From assembly GCA_016786705.1 (NCBI GenBank), contig JAEUVV010000013.1, positions 434,001-498,000 on the forward strand: a DNA stretch of 64,000 nucleotides. Direction: 5' to 3'. Positions 34,580 to 43,927 of this stretch are shown piece by piece. The position numbers and the translations under genes were made by a program. The DNA is from Taibaiella sp. Its GTDB lineage: Bacteria; Bacteroidota; Bacteroidia; Chitinophagales; Chitinophagaceae. Under the pieces are notes generated by a model. It was not told the DNA's origin. It saw nothing but the letters and a program-made list of their open reading frames with translations, and made no database searches. Position 1 is the stretch's first letter. Each line of letters starts with the position of its first letter.

Positions 34580-35581
34580 ATGCAAAAAGAAATAGTAGTG
34601 AGCGGCATTCGCTCCACCGGATTTTTACATTTAGGCAATTACTTTGGCGCTATACATAACTACATCAAAATGCAGGAAAATTACAACTGCTATTTTTTTG
34701 TGGCCGATTTCCATTCCCTGACCACCCACCCCGATCCTAAAGACCTCAAACAAAGTGTCTTCAGGGTAGCTGCAGAAAATATTGCCAGCGGGCTGGACCC
34801 GGAAAAGGTAGCCTTGTACGCTCAATCTGATGTTCCCGAAATCCCGGAATTATATTTATTAATGAACATGCTGGCTTATAAAGGCGAGCTGGAGAAAGTA
34901 CCTACATTTAAAGATAAAGTACGCCTGAGCCCCGACAATGTGAACGCCGGCTTGCTGACCTATCCTGTATTAATGGCATCAGACATCCTGATCCACCGCG
35001 CGGCAAAAGTACCGGTAGGTAAAGACCAGGAGCAACACCTTGAGATGGCGCGTAACTTTGCCAATCGCTTCAACACCAGGTATAACACAGACTTATTCCC
35101 TGAACCGCATGTTTTCCGTTTTGACAACAATACGGTCAAGATCATGAGCCTGGACGGAAATGGTAAGATGAGCAAGAGTGAGAACCAGAACGCGACCATT
35201 TACCTGAACGATGAAGATGAAGTGATCCGGAAAAAGATCATGAAAGCTAAAACAGACAGCGGCCCTACGGAGCCCAATACTGAAATGCCGGATTATATCC
35301 AGAACTTATTTGACCTGATGCAACTTGTTGCCCCGGCCGATGTGTATGATACTTTTAAATCCAATTACGACAATTGCAATATCCGCTACGGAGATTTCAA
35401 AAAGCAACTGGCAGAAGATATGGTTAATTTTATTGCCCCTATCAGAACCCGTGCACAGGAGTTACAAAAAGATGAAGCGCAATTGCAAAGGATCTTAAAA
35501 CTGGGTGCGGAAAAGGCAAGAGAAAGCGCGGCGAAAACATTAAGCGAAGCCCGTAAGGCAATTGGTATTAACTACTATTAA
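34580..35581 (+). CDS. trpS: Tryptophan--tRNA ligase
   Basis: The protein has 333 residues, normal for bacterial TrpRS. Class I signatures are FLHLGNYFGAI (HIGH-type, residues about 15-25) and the KMSKS loop in GNGKMSKSENQ (about 195). The Trp/ATP pocket strings FFVADFHSLTTHPD and VPVGKDQEQHLEMARNFANRFN are also present. The enzyme charges tRNA-Trp in the cytoplasm. A deoxynucleoside kinase gene follows by 16 bp and is probably on the same transcript. Confidence 0.97.
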   Translation: MQKEIVVSGIRSTGFLHLGNYFGAIHNYIKMQENYNCYFFVADFHSLTTHPDPKDLKQSVFRVAAENIASGLDPEKVALYAQSDVPEIPELYLLMNMLAYKGELEKVPTFKDKVRLSPDNVNAGLLTYPVLMASDILIHRAAKVPVGKDQEQHLEMARNFANRFNTRYNTDLFPEPHVFRFDNNTVKIMSLDGNGKMSKSENQNATIYLNDEDEVIRKKIMKAKTDSGPTEPNTEMPDYIQNLFDLMQLVAPADVYDTFKSNYDNCNIRYGDFKKQLAEDMVNFIAPIRTRAQELQKDEAQLQRILKLGAEKARESAAKTLSEARKAIGINYY

Positions 35582-35597
35582 CAGCGATTAAGTATAT

Positions 35598-36227
35598 ATG
35601 AGCCAAAAGCTGAAACACATTGCCATCGCGGGAAATATAGGCGCGGGAAAAACAACCCTGACCAGCCTGCTGGCCAGGCATTACAAATGGACCGCACAAT
35701 TTGAAGCGGTAGAACATAATCCTTACCTGGCGGACTTCTATAATGATATGCATCGCTGGTCCTTTAACCTGCAGATCTATTTCCTGAACAGCAGGCTGAA
35801 GCAGTTGTTAGAAATACAGAACAGCGATACGACCATTATCCAGGACCGGACCATCTATGAGGATGCGCATATATTTGCGCCCAACCTGCATGAAATGGGC
35901 CTGATGTCGTCCCGGGATTTTGAAAACTATGCTCATTTCTTTAAAACGATAAAGAGTATGGTGAAACCGCCCGACCTGATGATCTACCTGAAAGCGTCTA
36001 TCCCTACCCTGGTAGACCAGATCCAGCGGCGTGGCCGGGATTATGAAGACAATATCCGGCTGGATTACCTGAAGCGCCTGAATGAGCATTACAATCATTG
36101 GGTGGATAATTACAAAGACGGCAAATTGCTGATCATTGATATTGACAATACCAATTTCGCGGATAAACCGGAAGATTTCGCTAAAGTAATCTCCAGGATA
36201 GATGCCGAAATAAACGGACTGTTTTAA
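35598..36227 (+). CDS. Deoxynucleoside kinase
   Basis: The protein has 209 residues. The P-loop GNIGAGKTTL is at residues 12-21. The dNK signature EAVEHNPYLADFYND, the DRTIYEDAHIFA motif (substrate and catalytic Asp-Arg) and the arginine-rich lid IQRRGRDYE identify the deoxyadenosine/deoxyguanosine/thymidine kinase-like family. It phosphorylates deoxynucleosides for salvage; base preference cannot be read by eye. It ends close to a bidirectional terminator. Confidence 0.93.
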   Translation: MSQKLKHIAIAGNIGAGKTTLTSLLARHYKWTAQFEAVEHNPYLADFYNDMHRWSFNLQIYFLNSRLKQLLEIQNSDTTIIQDRTIYEDAHIFAPNLHEMGLMSSRDFENYAHFFKTIKSMVKPPDLMIYLKASIPTLVDQIQRRGRDYEDNIRLDYLKRLNEHYNHWVDNYKDGKLLIIDIDNTNFADKPEDFAKVISRIDAEINGLF

Positions 36228-36231
36228 ATAG

Positions 36232-36263
36232 AAAGATCCCGGGCTGTATAGTCCGGGATCTTT
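36232..36263. terminator. Bidirectional terminator between the dNK and phosphatase genes
   Basis: A perfect 11-bp stem (AAAGATCCCGG/CCGGGATCTTT) has a 10-nt loop. It serves the plus-strand kinase gene and the convergent gene ending at 36279. Confidence 0.85.
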
Positions 36264-36278
36264 ATTATCAGACAGTTT

Positions 36279-37910
36279 TTATCTTCCTCTTAATGCTTCT
36301 GTGATCGGGGTCCCTACACAAGCATTCGGCTCCTGTATGCGTAATAAAGCGGCTATCGTAGGCGCTATATCGGTCATATGATAAGGGGCGAAGCTACTGC
36401 CTTTTTTAATACCCCAGCCATAAAACAGCAATGGGATGCGCGTATCATAAGGATTCCAGCTGCCATGGGTGGTACCGGTGCTACCGTAGCCACTATAATA
36501 GCCTGGCTCCAGGATCACCTGCAATTCACCGCTTCTATTGGGATGATACCCATTCACAGCCATCTCCAATACTTTCTTCGGGATAATATTCTTACCCGCG
36601 TCTTTCATATCTAATACGAAAGCTACGCCTTCCATATTTACGAGATAATCTTTGCAAACCTTCACCGCTTTATCCCTATCTACTTTATGTTTTTGTATCA
36701 GGTCCTCGTTAAAATAAACCTGGTAATTAGAAAATACTACCAGCTCGCTTACCCCCAATGCCTTTTTCAAGGCCTCATTCAGGCTTTTATGCACCGCCTT
36801 TTCATTGACATTTTCTCCCGGGATTTTCGCATCTTTTAAAAAAGTAACATTATGTGCACCACCATGGTCCGCGGTCAGGAATAAAGTATAATTACCCGCT
36901 CCCACTTGCTTATCCAGGAAGTTAAGGAACAGTTCCAGCTCTTTATCCATTCTCAGGTAACAGTCTTCTATCTCTATAGAATTAGGAGCAAAAAAGTGGC
37001 CTATATAATCGGTACTGGAAAAGCTTACTGCCAGGAAATCGGTCTGGCCGGATTTACCCAGGGCTTCTCCTTTTACAGCGGCTTCAGCCATCAGGCGGGT
37101 CAGCGTATTGCCCCAGGGCGTGGTACGGATAACTCCTTTATCGGTATCAATAAAAGATTTGAGCTTATGGGGAAAGGTCGGCGCCTGCTCCCCTTTCAGC
37201 TTAGATTCATAAGCATTGTCATCGGCCGTACTTTGCGTATAAGTATTAATGGGATATAAGGTATTCCAGTCAATGCTTAGCAAGCTATCTGTTACATTAC
37301 GCTTATTGAAGTCATTCAGCCATGCAGGTAAAGCTTTACCATAAAAAGTTGAGCTAATGAAAGCGCCATTACTGGCATCAAACCAATACGCGGCATTAGC
37401 CGTATGGCCCGCCGGTAATATGGCGCCACGGTCTTTTAAAGAAATACCTATAGTTTTATTGCGGAAATTAGTCGCCAAGCGAAGTTCATCCGTCACTGTA
37501 GTTGCTAAGAGGTTTTTAGGGCTCATCATCCCGGCTTTACTACTGCTACCTACCGTCATCACACTATCATCCTGGGTGCAATACATCTCTTGTGCGCCTT
37601 TACGGTTGATCCAGTCATTGGCCGCAATACCGTGTAGCGCCGGTACCGACCCGGTATAAATGGTCGCATGCCCGGGAGCGGTGTAAGAAGGTAAATGGAC
37701 GATACTTGTATTTTCGCAATTAAACCCTTCATTCATCAGTCTTTTAAAACCACCTTTGCCATAACGGTCGGCATAACGGTATAAATAATCCCAACGCATC
37801 TGGTCCAGGACTACACCGACCACCAATTTAGGACGCGCCGGAGCCTGGGCATGTAATTGCGCACAGGCAACAAGGCCCAGTAAGCTTAACTTAAATCCTT
37901 TCCACATCAT
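36279..37910 (-). CDS. Alkaline phosphatase superfamily protein (PafA/NPP-like)
   Basis: The protein has 543 residues from an ATG at 37910 (or 37907); an extended frame upstream lacks sense. A signal peptide (about 1-20, ending LHAQ) is present. The metal and nucleophile region is VVLDQMRWDYLYRY (Asp) and LPSYTAPGHATIYTGS, where the Thr would be the nucleophile as in PafA-type monoesterases. Later metal sites are FSSTDYIGHFFAP, TADHGGAHN and GTTHGSWNPYD. The enzyme is likely a periplasmic or secreted phosphomonoesterase or phosphodiesterase. It stands as a single gene. Confidence 0.9.
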   Translation of the reverse strand: MMWKGFKLSLLGLVACAQLHAQAPARPKLVVGVVLDQMRWDYLYRYADRYGKGGFKRLMNEGFNCENTSIVHLPSYTAPGHATIYTGSVPALHGIAANDWINRKGAQEMYCTQDDSVMTVGSSSKAGMMSPKNLLATTVTDELRLATNFRNKTIGISLKDRGAILPAGHTANAAYWFDASNGAFISSTFYGKALPAWLNDFNKRNVTDSLLSIDWNTLYPINTYTQSTADDNAYESKLKGEQAPTFPHKLKSFIDTDKGVIRTTPWGNTLTRLMAEAAVKGEALGKSGQTDFLAVSFSSTDYIGHFFAPNSIEIEDCYLRMDKELELFLNFLDKQVGAGNYTLFLTADHGGAHNVTFLKDAKIPGENVNEKAVHKSLNEALKKALGVSELVVFSNYQVYFNEDLIQKHKVDRDKAVKVCKDYLVNMEGVAFVLDMKDAGKNIIPKKVLEMAVNGYHPNRSGELQVILEPGYYSGYGSTGTTHGSWNPYDTRIPLLFYGWGIKKGSSFAPYHMTDIAPTIAALLRIQEPNACVGTPITEALRGR

Positions 37911-37992
37911 AATATTATAGGAATTGAGCGGCAAAGTTCTGTTTTTTTGCCCGGACTGGACATGATCTTTTTATGAATTTGGGATCTCATTT

Positions 37993-39120
37993 TTATTTTC
38001 CTATAATCAATTTATGGTAATAAGGCTGTCCTCCAATTTCAAAAACCAAGAGGTACATCCCTTTATTGAAACCTGAAAGATTTATTCCTGTTTCTGTTTT
38101 ATTCGCTATTTTATCATTAGAAAATATCACTTTTCCCAACAGGTCTGTAATCCATAATTTTGCGCCCGGGGCAAAAGGTTTTTCAAACCGGATATGGAAA
38201 TACCCATCGCTACTTGGGTTCGGAAAAACTTCAATTCCTGCAGCAAGCGCGGTTTGATTTTTAAGGGAAAGCGGGGTGTTTACCAAAAGTTGACCGCAAT
38301 TGTTTCCTATAGCCCAACTACCGCTATCATCCTCATAGCTGCAAAACTTTACAAAGGGTAAATAGTAATCGGCAATGGTTCCGTATTGTGCAACATTTAA
38401 AAAATAATATTCAGGCAATAAACCGGTTGATAGGCCGCCGAATAAATCATTGTAAGCCCCGGACCTTCTATATACTTGATAAGGTGCCCCCTGTATATTT
38501 ACCGAATCAGGAGGATAGGCACCATATATATCAGTACACCAGCTATACAAGGGATAATCGTAAATACCATTAAAATTACTCCAGTCTGTAGTATAATGAA
38601 CCAGGTCAGAAAAATAATACTCCTTAAAAGAAAATCCATTGATATTTCTTTGAACCACAGAATCTATGACAAATGCAGCGCTGGTGTCTCCATTTACTGT
38701 TGGTAACTGAAAATTTGTTTGTCCACCGGGTAAATGATGTACCGGGATACGAATTGTATCACCGGCCTGGACATTAAAAAAATATACCGGGGTATATTTT
38801 TGAACGAGGTCATTGTAAACAAAAACAGTATCGTCGCTTTGATAGATTTTATATTCTTTAGTAAGCGTATCCCTGTTAGTATAATATGGTGTTCCCTGCA
38901 TATACGTTAAGTCCTGTTGATAGCGCGTACATTTTATGGTTTTAACTAATTTACCCTCAATCATTTCTTCTGAAATGTTCTTGTAAATATCTGCATACTC
39001 TTCAAGGGGGCCAAAACCTCCGCGGTAAGTCCAGGTTGCGTTTAAAGGAGCAAACTCCGTCTGTGCAAGTAAAGCGGCTGACAGCAGCAACAAAGCCAAA
39101 GTGGTAAACATTTTTTTCAT
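37993..39120 (-). CDS. Secreted protein with C-terminal T9SS sorting domain
   Basis: The protein has 375 residues from the ATG at 39120 (two near-upstream codons are alternatives). A signal peptide (to about residue 20, ending LLAQ) precedes an uncharacterised domain of about 270 residues rich in Tyr, Asp and Thr. The C-terminal 80 residues form a type A sorting domain: IEVFPNPSSDGYFHIRF, LWITDLLGKVIFSN, NLSGFNKGMYLLVF and a final YYHKLIIGK. The protein is exported by T9SS and anchored to or released from the surface. No enzymatic motif is visible. Confidence 0.85.
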   Translation of the reverse strand: MKKMFTTLALLLLSAALLAQTEFAPLNATWTYRGGFGPLEEYADIYKNISEEMIEGKLVKTIKCTRYQQDLTYMQGTPYYTNRDTLTKEYKIYQSDDTVFVYNDLVQKYTPVYFFNVQAGDTIRIPVHHLPGGQTNFQLPTVNGDTSAAFVIDSVVQRNINGFSFKEYYFSDLVHYTTDWSNFNGIYDYPLYSWCTDIYGAYPPDSVNIQGAPYQVYRRSGAYNDLFGGLSTGLLPEYYFLNVAQYGTIADYYLPFVKFCSYEDDSGSWAIGNNCGQLLVNTPLSLKNQTALAAGIEVFPNPSSDGYFHIRFEKPFAPGAKLWITDLLGKVIFSNDKIANKTETGINLSGFNKGMYLLVFEIGGQPYYHKLIIGK

Positions 39121-39308
39121 AATGACCATTTTTAATATAGGTTAACTAATATATACCTTTCCTTAGCTAATATAACAAATAAAACTCATTTACATATAAA
39201 TCAATTGCATTTTATTATCGAGTCTCTCAATAACTACACAATAGTGATCCGCCTTTTCTTTGCTAAAAGATTTATATTATCTTAGCTCCTTTCTTTTATT
39301 TATTCCAA

Positions 39309-40877
39309 ATGACACGTACCCGATTTTTTATTTTGCTGTGTGCCGCCGGTTTATGGGCCGCACCTGCACAGGCCCAGGTTGATACCAATATTATTGCCCA
39401 AATCCAAAAAGAAGCGGCCAACAGCAAACAGATGGAGCTGCTGGGCATGGAACTTATGGATGACATAGGCCCCAGGTTGATGGGCAGCCCGCAACTGGCC
39501 CAGGCCAGCAACTGGCTGGTGAGCACTTATAAGAAATGGGGTATTGCCGCCCATAGCGAAACTTACGGCACCTGGAAAGGCTGGGAACGCGGCGAAACAG
39601 AAGTGGTAATGACGGCACCGAGAAAGGTACAGCTACAGGGTATACAGCTGGCCTGGTCTCCGCAAACGCCCAAAGGCAAAGACCTGGAAGCTGAAGTGAT
39701 CGCCCTGCCATTACTCCGGGATTCGCTTGCTTTCCAAAGCTGGCTACCCAGCGCTAAAGGCAAAATCGTCCTGATCTCCAAACCCGAACTTTCAGGCCGG
39801 CCGGAGAGCAGCTGGAAGGAGGCCGCACTGGAAAAAGATTATAAAAATTTCCTGGACAGCAAGCAAAAATCCGCTGATATATGGAACGAACAGTTAAAGC
39901 GTATGGGCACCAACTTTAATAAAGTCCAGCAGCAACTGGAAGATGCCGGGGCCGTAGCCGTACTGTCCTCTTACTGGAGCGGCGGCTGGAGCGCCAACCG
40001 CATCTTCGGAACCAAAACAAAAAAGATACCTCATATAGACATCCGCATGGAGGATTACCAGATGCTGTACCGGTTTACGGGTAGGGGCATCACTCCTAAG
40101 CTGCGCTTAAAAGCTACGTCCAAACATTCCGCTGATCAACCTGCATTGAACACTATAGCAGAGATCAAAAGCAGCGTCAAACCGGAAGAGTATGTTATGC
40201 TCTCGGCCCACCTCGACAGCTGGGATGGCGGCACCGGCGCTACCGATAACGGTACCGGTACGATCCTTATGATGGAGGTGATGCGTATCCTGAAACAACA
40301 TTACCCGAACCCTAAAAGAAGTATTATTGTAGGGCATTGGGGCGGTGAAGAGCAGGGCCTGAACGGCTCCCGCGGCTATGTAGCCGACCACCCGGACATG
40401 ATGCCGAAAATATCTGTATTGTTCAACCAGGACAATGGCACCGGGAGAATCAACTGGATCAATGGCCTGGGCTTCCTGGATGCCTATGATTATTTTGGCC
40501 GGTGGTTTGCTTACCTGCCCGAGGAGAACCGGAAAGAGATCAAAACAGATTTCCCCGGGAACCCCGGCGGTCGCGGCGGGTCTGACTACGCAGCCTTTAT
40601 TCCTTATGATGTACCTGCCTTTTTCCTGATCAGCAATAGCTGGGATTATGGCACCTATACCTGGCATACCGGGCTGGATACTTATGATAAGATCGTATGG
40701 GAAGACATAAAGCGCAATGCGGCGACCATCGCCACCCTGGTTTACCTGGCTTGTGAAGAGCCTGCAATGTTCAGCAGGAAAAAAGCGGCCTTACCCATGG
40801 ATATCAAAAAGGGTACCCGGATGAGCTGGCCGGAATCTGTAGCCCCGGCAAGGAATAGTGAAGCTTATTTCAAATAA
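39309..40877 (+). CDS. M28-family zinc metallopeptidase
   Basis: The protein has 522 residues. A signal peptide (to about 22, APAQAQ) is followed by a PA-domain-like region (about 140-240) and the peptidase domain. Zinc-binding and catalytic residues occur in SAHLDSWDGGTGATDNGTG (His, Asp), GHWGGEEQGLNGSRGY (Glu-Glu), NQDNG (Asp) and YTWHTGLDTY (His). It is an aminopeptidase- or carboxypeptidase-like exopeptidase, periplasmic or secreted. It has no T9SS sorting domain at the C-terminus. Confidence 0.92.
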   Translation: MTRTRFFILLCAAGLWAAPAQAQVDTNIIAQIQKEAANSKQMELLGMELMDDIGPRLMGSPQLAQASNWLVSTYKKWGIAAHSETYGTWKGWERGETEVVMTAPRKVQLQGIQLAWSPQTPKGKDLEAEVIALPLLRDSLAFQSWLPSAKGKIVLISKPELSGRPESSWKEAALEKDYKNFLDSKQKSADIWNEQLKRMGTNFNKVQQQLEDAGAVAVLSSYWSGGWSANRIFGTKTKKIPHIDIRMEDYQMLYRFTGRGITPKLRLKATSKHSADQPALNTIAEIKSSVKPEEYVMLSAHLDSWDGGTGATDNGTGTILMMEVMRILKQHYPNPKRSIIVGHWGGEEQGLNGSRGYVADHPDMMPKISVLFNQDNGTGRINWINGLGFLDAYDYFGRWFAYLPEENRKEIKTDFPGNPGGRGGSDYAAFIPYDVPAFFLISNSWDYGTYTWHTGLDTYDKIVWEDIKRNAATIATLVYLACEEPAMFSRKKAALPMDIKKGTRMSWPESVAPARNSEAYFK

Positions 40878-40913
40878 AAGAAAATGGCCCATTAGCATGG
40901 GCCATTTTCTTTT
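40876..40913. terminator. Strong bidirectional terminator after the M28 peptidase gene
   Basis: A perfect 17-bp stem with a 4-nt loop (TAGC) is flanked by A- and T-runs. It begins at the peptidase stop codon. Confidence 0.9.
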
Positions 40914-40998
40914 ATACCGGTTATAAAAAGCTGCGCTGCCCGGTAACAGGCAGCTGCAGCCAACTAACAAAACACGAAACTAAAAAAACGTGCAATAA

Positions 40999-41997
40999 CT
41001 ATTGTTTGGTCAGCACCCGGCTTTCCCCGAAAGTGCCATCAGCATGGATCACGCGTACTACATAGGCATAATTACCCGCAGCCAGGTTATATTTTGCCAG
41101 GTCCAGGCTTAGCTCATGTGTCCCTGTGCCTAATTGCCCGCTGAACACCTCTCCTAAATTGCGCCCGTTGACATCAAACAAAAGACATTTTACGGTTGCG
41201 GCATGATGCAGCGTAAGCGGAAGCGTCGCCTTTGCGCCCACCGGGTTGGGATACAGCTCCCCCAGGGAATAGTATTTGGCATTTTGCTTTTCTATATGCC
41301 CGATGCCGGTGCCATTACCGGCTACCGCTGCTTCAAAATACCCGTCATAACTGCCATCACTGTTCTGGGTCAGGCTACACAGCTGGAGGCTATAACCATC
41401 ACTAAAAATATTATCACTTGTAAAGCTCATCGGGTCCGCCCCTTTGGTATAGACGCTGCTGTTATTGGCATAGATCGCGTTTTTGGTAGCCGGATCAAAT
41501 GACATCTGGGAGACTACCGCATAACTGGAACTGGTACGCACCTGGAAATGAATATGGCAGATACGTCCCTGGTACCAGCCGGGGAAAATAGTCGTGAAAT
41601 TCACCTCGCCATTACTGTCCGTGATCTGGTAGCCCCGCAGGTAGGTCTTACCGGCCTGCCCGGGGTTCATACTGTTATCATAGCCCGAGTAGTAACCATC
41701 TTTATCGCAATGCCAGATATTAACCCGTACACCGGACATAGGGCCACAGTCCCCTACGCCATTAATTTTTATTTTCAGGTTAAAACGGACCCCGGCCCGG
41801 TCTTCCCGCACATCGCTTCTGAAAAAAGCCTGGTTTTCTGTAAGATCCAGGGGGAAAGGCCCTTCCGTTTCTGTAGGGATCAAAGTACATACTGCCAATG
41901 GATCCTCACCGGCTTCACCCGCAAAGGTACTTTTGAAAGGAATCAGCGAGCTGAAGCCTGCCAGTCCGACACCTCTTAAAAAATCTTTTCTGTTCAT
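40999..41997 (-). CDS. Intradiol-type dioxygenase-like protein with T9SS sorting domain
   Basis: The protein has 332 residues from the ATG at 41997, which begins MNRKDFLRGVGLAGFSSLIPF, a Tat-like signal with RK in place of RR. The dioxygenase core matches intradiol ring-cleavage enzymes: PTETEGPFPLD at its start, GVRVNIWHCDKDGYYSGYD (first Tyr ligand), IFPGWYQGR (second Tyr) and CHIHFQV (two His ligands). The C-terminal 80 residues are a type A sorting domain (LGELYPNPVGAKATLPLTL). Such proteins may cleave catechols or related aromatics outside the cell. The fold is clear but the activity is unproven. Confidence 0.85.
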   Translation of the reverse strand: MNRKDFLRGVGLAGFSSLIPFKSTFAGEAGEDPLAVCTLIPTETEGPFPLDLTENQAFFRSDVREDRAGVRFNLKIKINGVGDCGPMSGVRVNIWHCDKDGYYSGYDNSMNPGQAGKTYLRGYQITDSNGEVNFTTIFPGWYQGRICHIHFQVRTSSSYAVVSQMSFDPATKNAIYANNSSVYTKGADPMSFTSDNIFSDGYSLQLCSLTQNSDGSYDGYFEAAVAGNGTGIGHIEKQNAKYYSLGELYPNPVGAKATLPLTLHHAATVKCLLFDVNGRNLGEVFSGQLGTGTHELSLDLAKYNLAAGNYAYVVRVIHADGTFGESRVLTKQ

Positions 41998-42084
41998 TTT
42001 TTCCAAGTTTGTACCTGCAATCTCTATGAAATAGCTTCGGCAACAAAAAAAATGGGGCAAAGAGACAGAAATCCGGGGTAAAAA

Positions 42085-42780
42085 TTACAGCTTCCTGCTA
42101 TGGACCAGGTCCAGGACTTCTTTTTTATACAGGGAACCAACCGCTATTTTCGTACCGTGCACAGTTACCTCAGCCGGCGATATTTGCTGTATCTTATCGA
42201 TGGCCACGAGAAAAGACCGATGTACCCTTATGAATTTAGCCTGTGGCAAATTGCTTTGGATCACTTTCATCGTCATCCTGATCAGCCTGGGCGGGCCGTT
42301 TACCGAATGTACTTTGATATAATTATCCAGGCTTTCAATCCACAATATATCTTCAAAAGCCATTTTCACATGCCCTGTATCCGATTTCAACCATAAATAT
42401 TCCTGTTCCGGGTCTTGTGCCCGTCCATTCAGCTTTGCCTGTACTTTTGTTATCGCGTGTTGCAAACGCTCCAGGGTAAAGGGCTTCAGCAAATAATCAA
42501 CAGCGTCCAGTTCAAAAGCATGCACCGCGTATTCCTGGTAGGCAGTAGTCAGGATGAGCAATGGCGGTGTTTCGAGAGACTGGTAAAAGTCGAGGCCTGA
42601 AATACCCGGCATATTAATATCCAGGAGCAGGAGATCAGCCTGATAGGTACCAAGATAACCAAATGCTTCCGTTGCTTTTGTAAATACAGCTGCCAGTTCC
42701 AGCTCCGGGATGGGCGCACACAGTTGGTGCAACACTTCCAAAGCCAATGGCTCATCGTCCAGGGCTATAGCTTTAATCAT
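42085..42780 (-). CDS. LytTR-family response regulator
   Basis: The protein has 231 residues. The receiver domain (1-120) has the phosphoacceptor Asp54 in ADLLLLDINMPGISGLDF, the acidic pair near residues 8-9 (LDDEPLA), and Lys in YLLKPFTLERL. A LytTR DNA-binding domain (about 135-228) contains ILWIESLDNYIKVHS and FIRVHRSFLVAIDKI. Its gene overlaps the upstream histidine kinase gene by 8 bp, so the two are translationally coupled. Confidence 0.94.
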   Translation of the reverse strand: MIKAIALDDEPLALEVLHQLCAPIPELELAAVFTKATEAFGYLGTYQADLLLLDINMPGISGLDFYQSLETPPLLILTTAYQEYAVHAFELDAVDYLLKPFTLERLQHAITKVQAKLNGRAQDPEQEYLWLKSDTGHVKMAFEDILWIESLDNYIKVHSVNGPPRLIRMTMKVIQSNLPQAKFIRVHRSFLVAIDKIQQISPAEVTVHGTKIAVGSLYKKEVLDLVHSRKL

Positions 42781-43822
42781 ATAAAGGAAGTTTCAGGAGA
42801 ACACTGTACTGTTCATCCTTTTCAACAATATCAATAGTATATTTATTCCCGTAAAGGCTTTCCAGGCGCTGCATTGTATTCTTTAACCCGATCCTGGAAT
42901 TCGTCATAACAGGTTGCGCTACAACGATCTTATTGCAGCAATAAAAATCAAGCACCTGGTCATTATCTACGCTGATGCGCAATACTATCTCGCCTGCCTT
43001 TTCCGGGTTGACCCCATATTTAAAAGCATTTTCCACGAAAGGTACCAGCAGCATAGGGGCAATACGTAAAGCCATATTGGCCGGCCTTATGATCTCCGCT
43101 TTAAAAACCAGCTCCGGGTGGGCGCGATAGGACTGTAAAGCAATGTAGTCTTCCAGGAAGTCAAGCTCTTTGCCCAGGGAGATATATTGATGAACATTAT
43201 CGTCCAGGGCATAGCGCATCATATTCGACAGTTGCACAACGGCTTTGGGCGCGTCTTCTGAATGTTTTAAGACCAATGCATAAATACTGTTCAGCGAGTT
43301 AAACAGGAAGTGGGGATTGATCTGGGCTTTGAGGTAAGAGAGTTCTGTCTCCAGCTGTTGCTGCCTTAGATGCTTCAGCCTGCTGTTGGCGGCCAGTAAG
43401 TGAGAACACACCACTACGAACAGGAACTGGAATACTCCCTGAGTGGGTAGTAAGGGAGCTGGACCGTGACCTCTGCCGGTACCGAAAGGCATTGGCGGCC
43501 TTGCTGCGTCCCGCATAACAGAGTAAGGCAATACGGCACAGGCTAAAAAGGAAATCAATAACGCTAAGCCATAGACATAGTAGCGCCGCTTAAAATAGTA
43601 CCGCGGTAAAATCCAATACCGGTGCATAAAGAAAAAAACAAGCGCCACCAGGTAAGAAAGAAAACTCTGCCGGAAACCAGGCACCTGTACAAATCTAAAA
43701 TTCCAGTTAAAATCAGGAGAGGTAAATACAGGGAAACCCAGGAAAAGCAAGCATCCGGCTATAGTTAACAGCAGCGGGTAGTTGAGGCCTTTATCTTTTA
43801 AGTTCCCATTAAGATTTGACAT
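42773..43822 (-). CDS. LytS-type sensor histidine kinase
   Basis: The protein has 349 residues. Four N-terminal membrane helices (about 15-145) precede the His_kinase domain: the phosphorylated His in QINPHFLFNSLNSIYAL (about residue 172), and the ATP-binding N-box LVPFVENAFKYG. The C-terminus has MTNSRIGLKNTMQRLE. The kinase senses an unknown signal in or near the membrane and phosphorylates the LytTR regulator that follows with an 8-bp overlap. Confidence 0.93.
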   Translation of the reverse strand: MSNLNGNLKDKGLNYPLLLTIAGCLLFLGFPVFTSPDFNWNFRFVQVPGFRQSFLSYLVALVFFFMHRYWILPRYYFKRRYYVYGLALLISFLACAVLPYSVMRDAARPPMPFGTGRGHGPAPLLPTQGVFQFLFVVVCSHLLAANSRLKHLRQQQLETELSYLKAQINPHFLFNSLNSIYALVLKHSEDAPKAVVQLSNMMRYALDDNVHQYISLGKELDFLEDYIALQSYRAHPELVFKAEIIRPANMALRIAPMLLVPFVENAFKYGVNPEKAGEIVLRISVDNDQVLDFYCCNKIVVAQPVMTNSRIGLKNTMQRLESLYGNKYTIDIVEKDEQYSVLLKLPLYD

Positions 43823-43927
43823 CTGCTAATTGTTTAACTTGCATATAGTTTTGAAATGAAATGTACGACAGTATTTTTGAAATTCAAATTACCCAATGAT
43901 ATTGTCATCTACTGAAATTTTTTGAAG

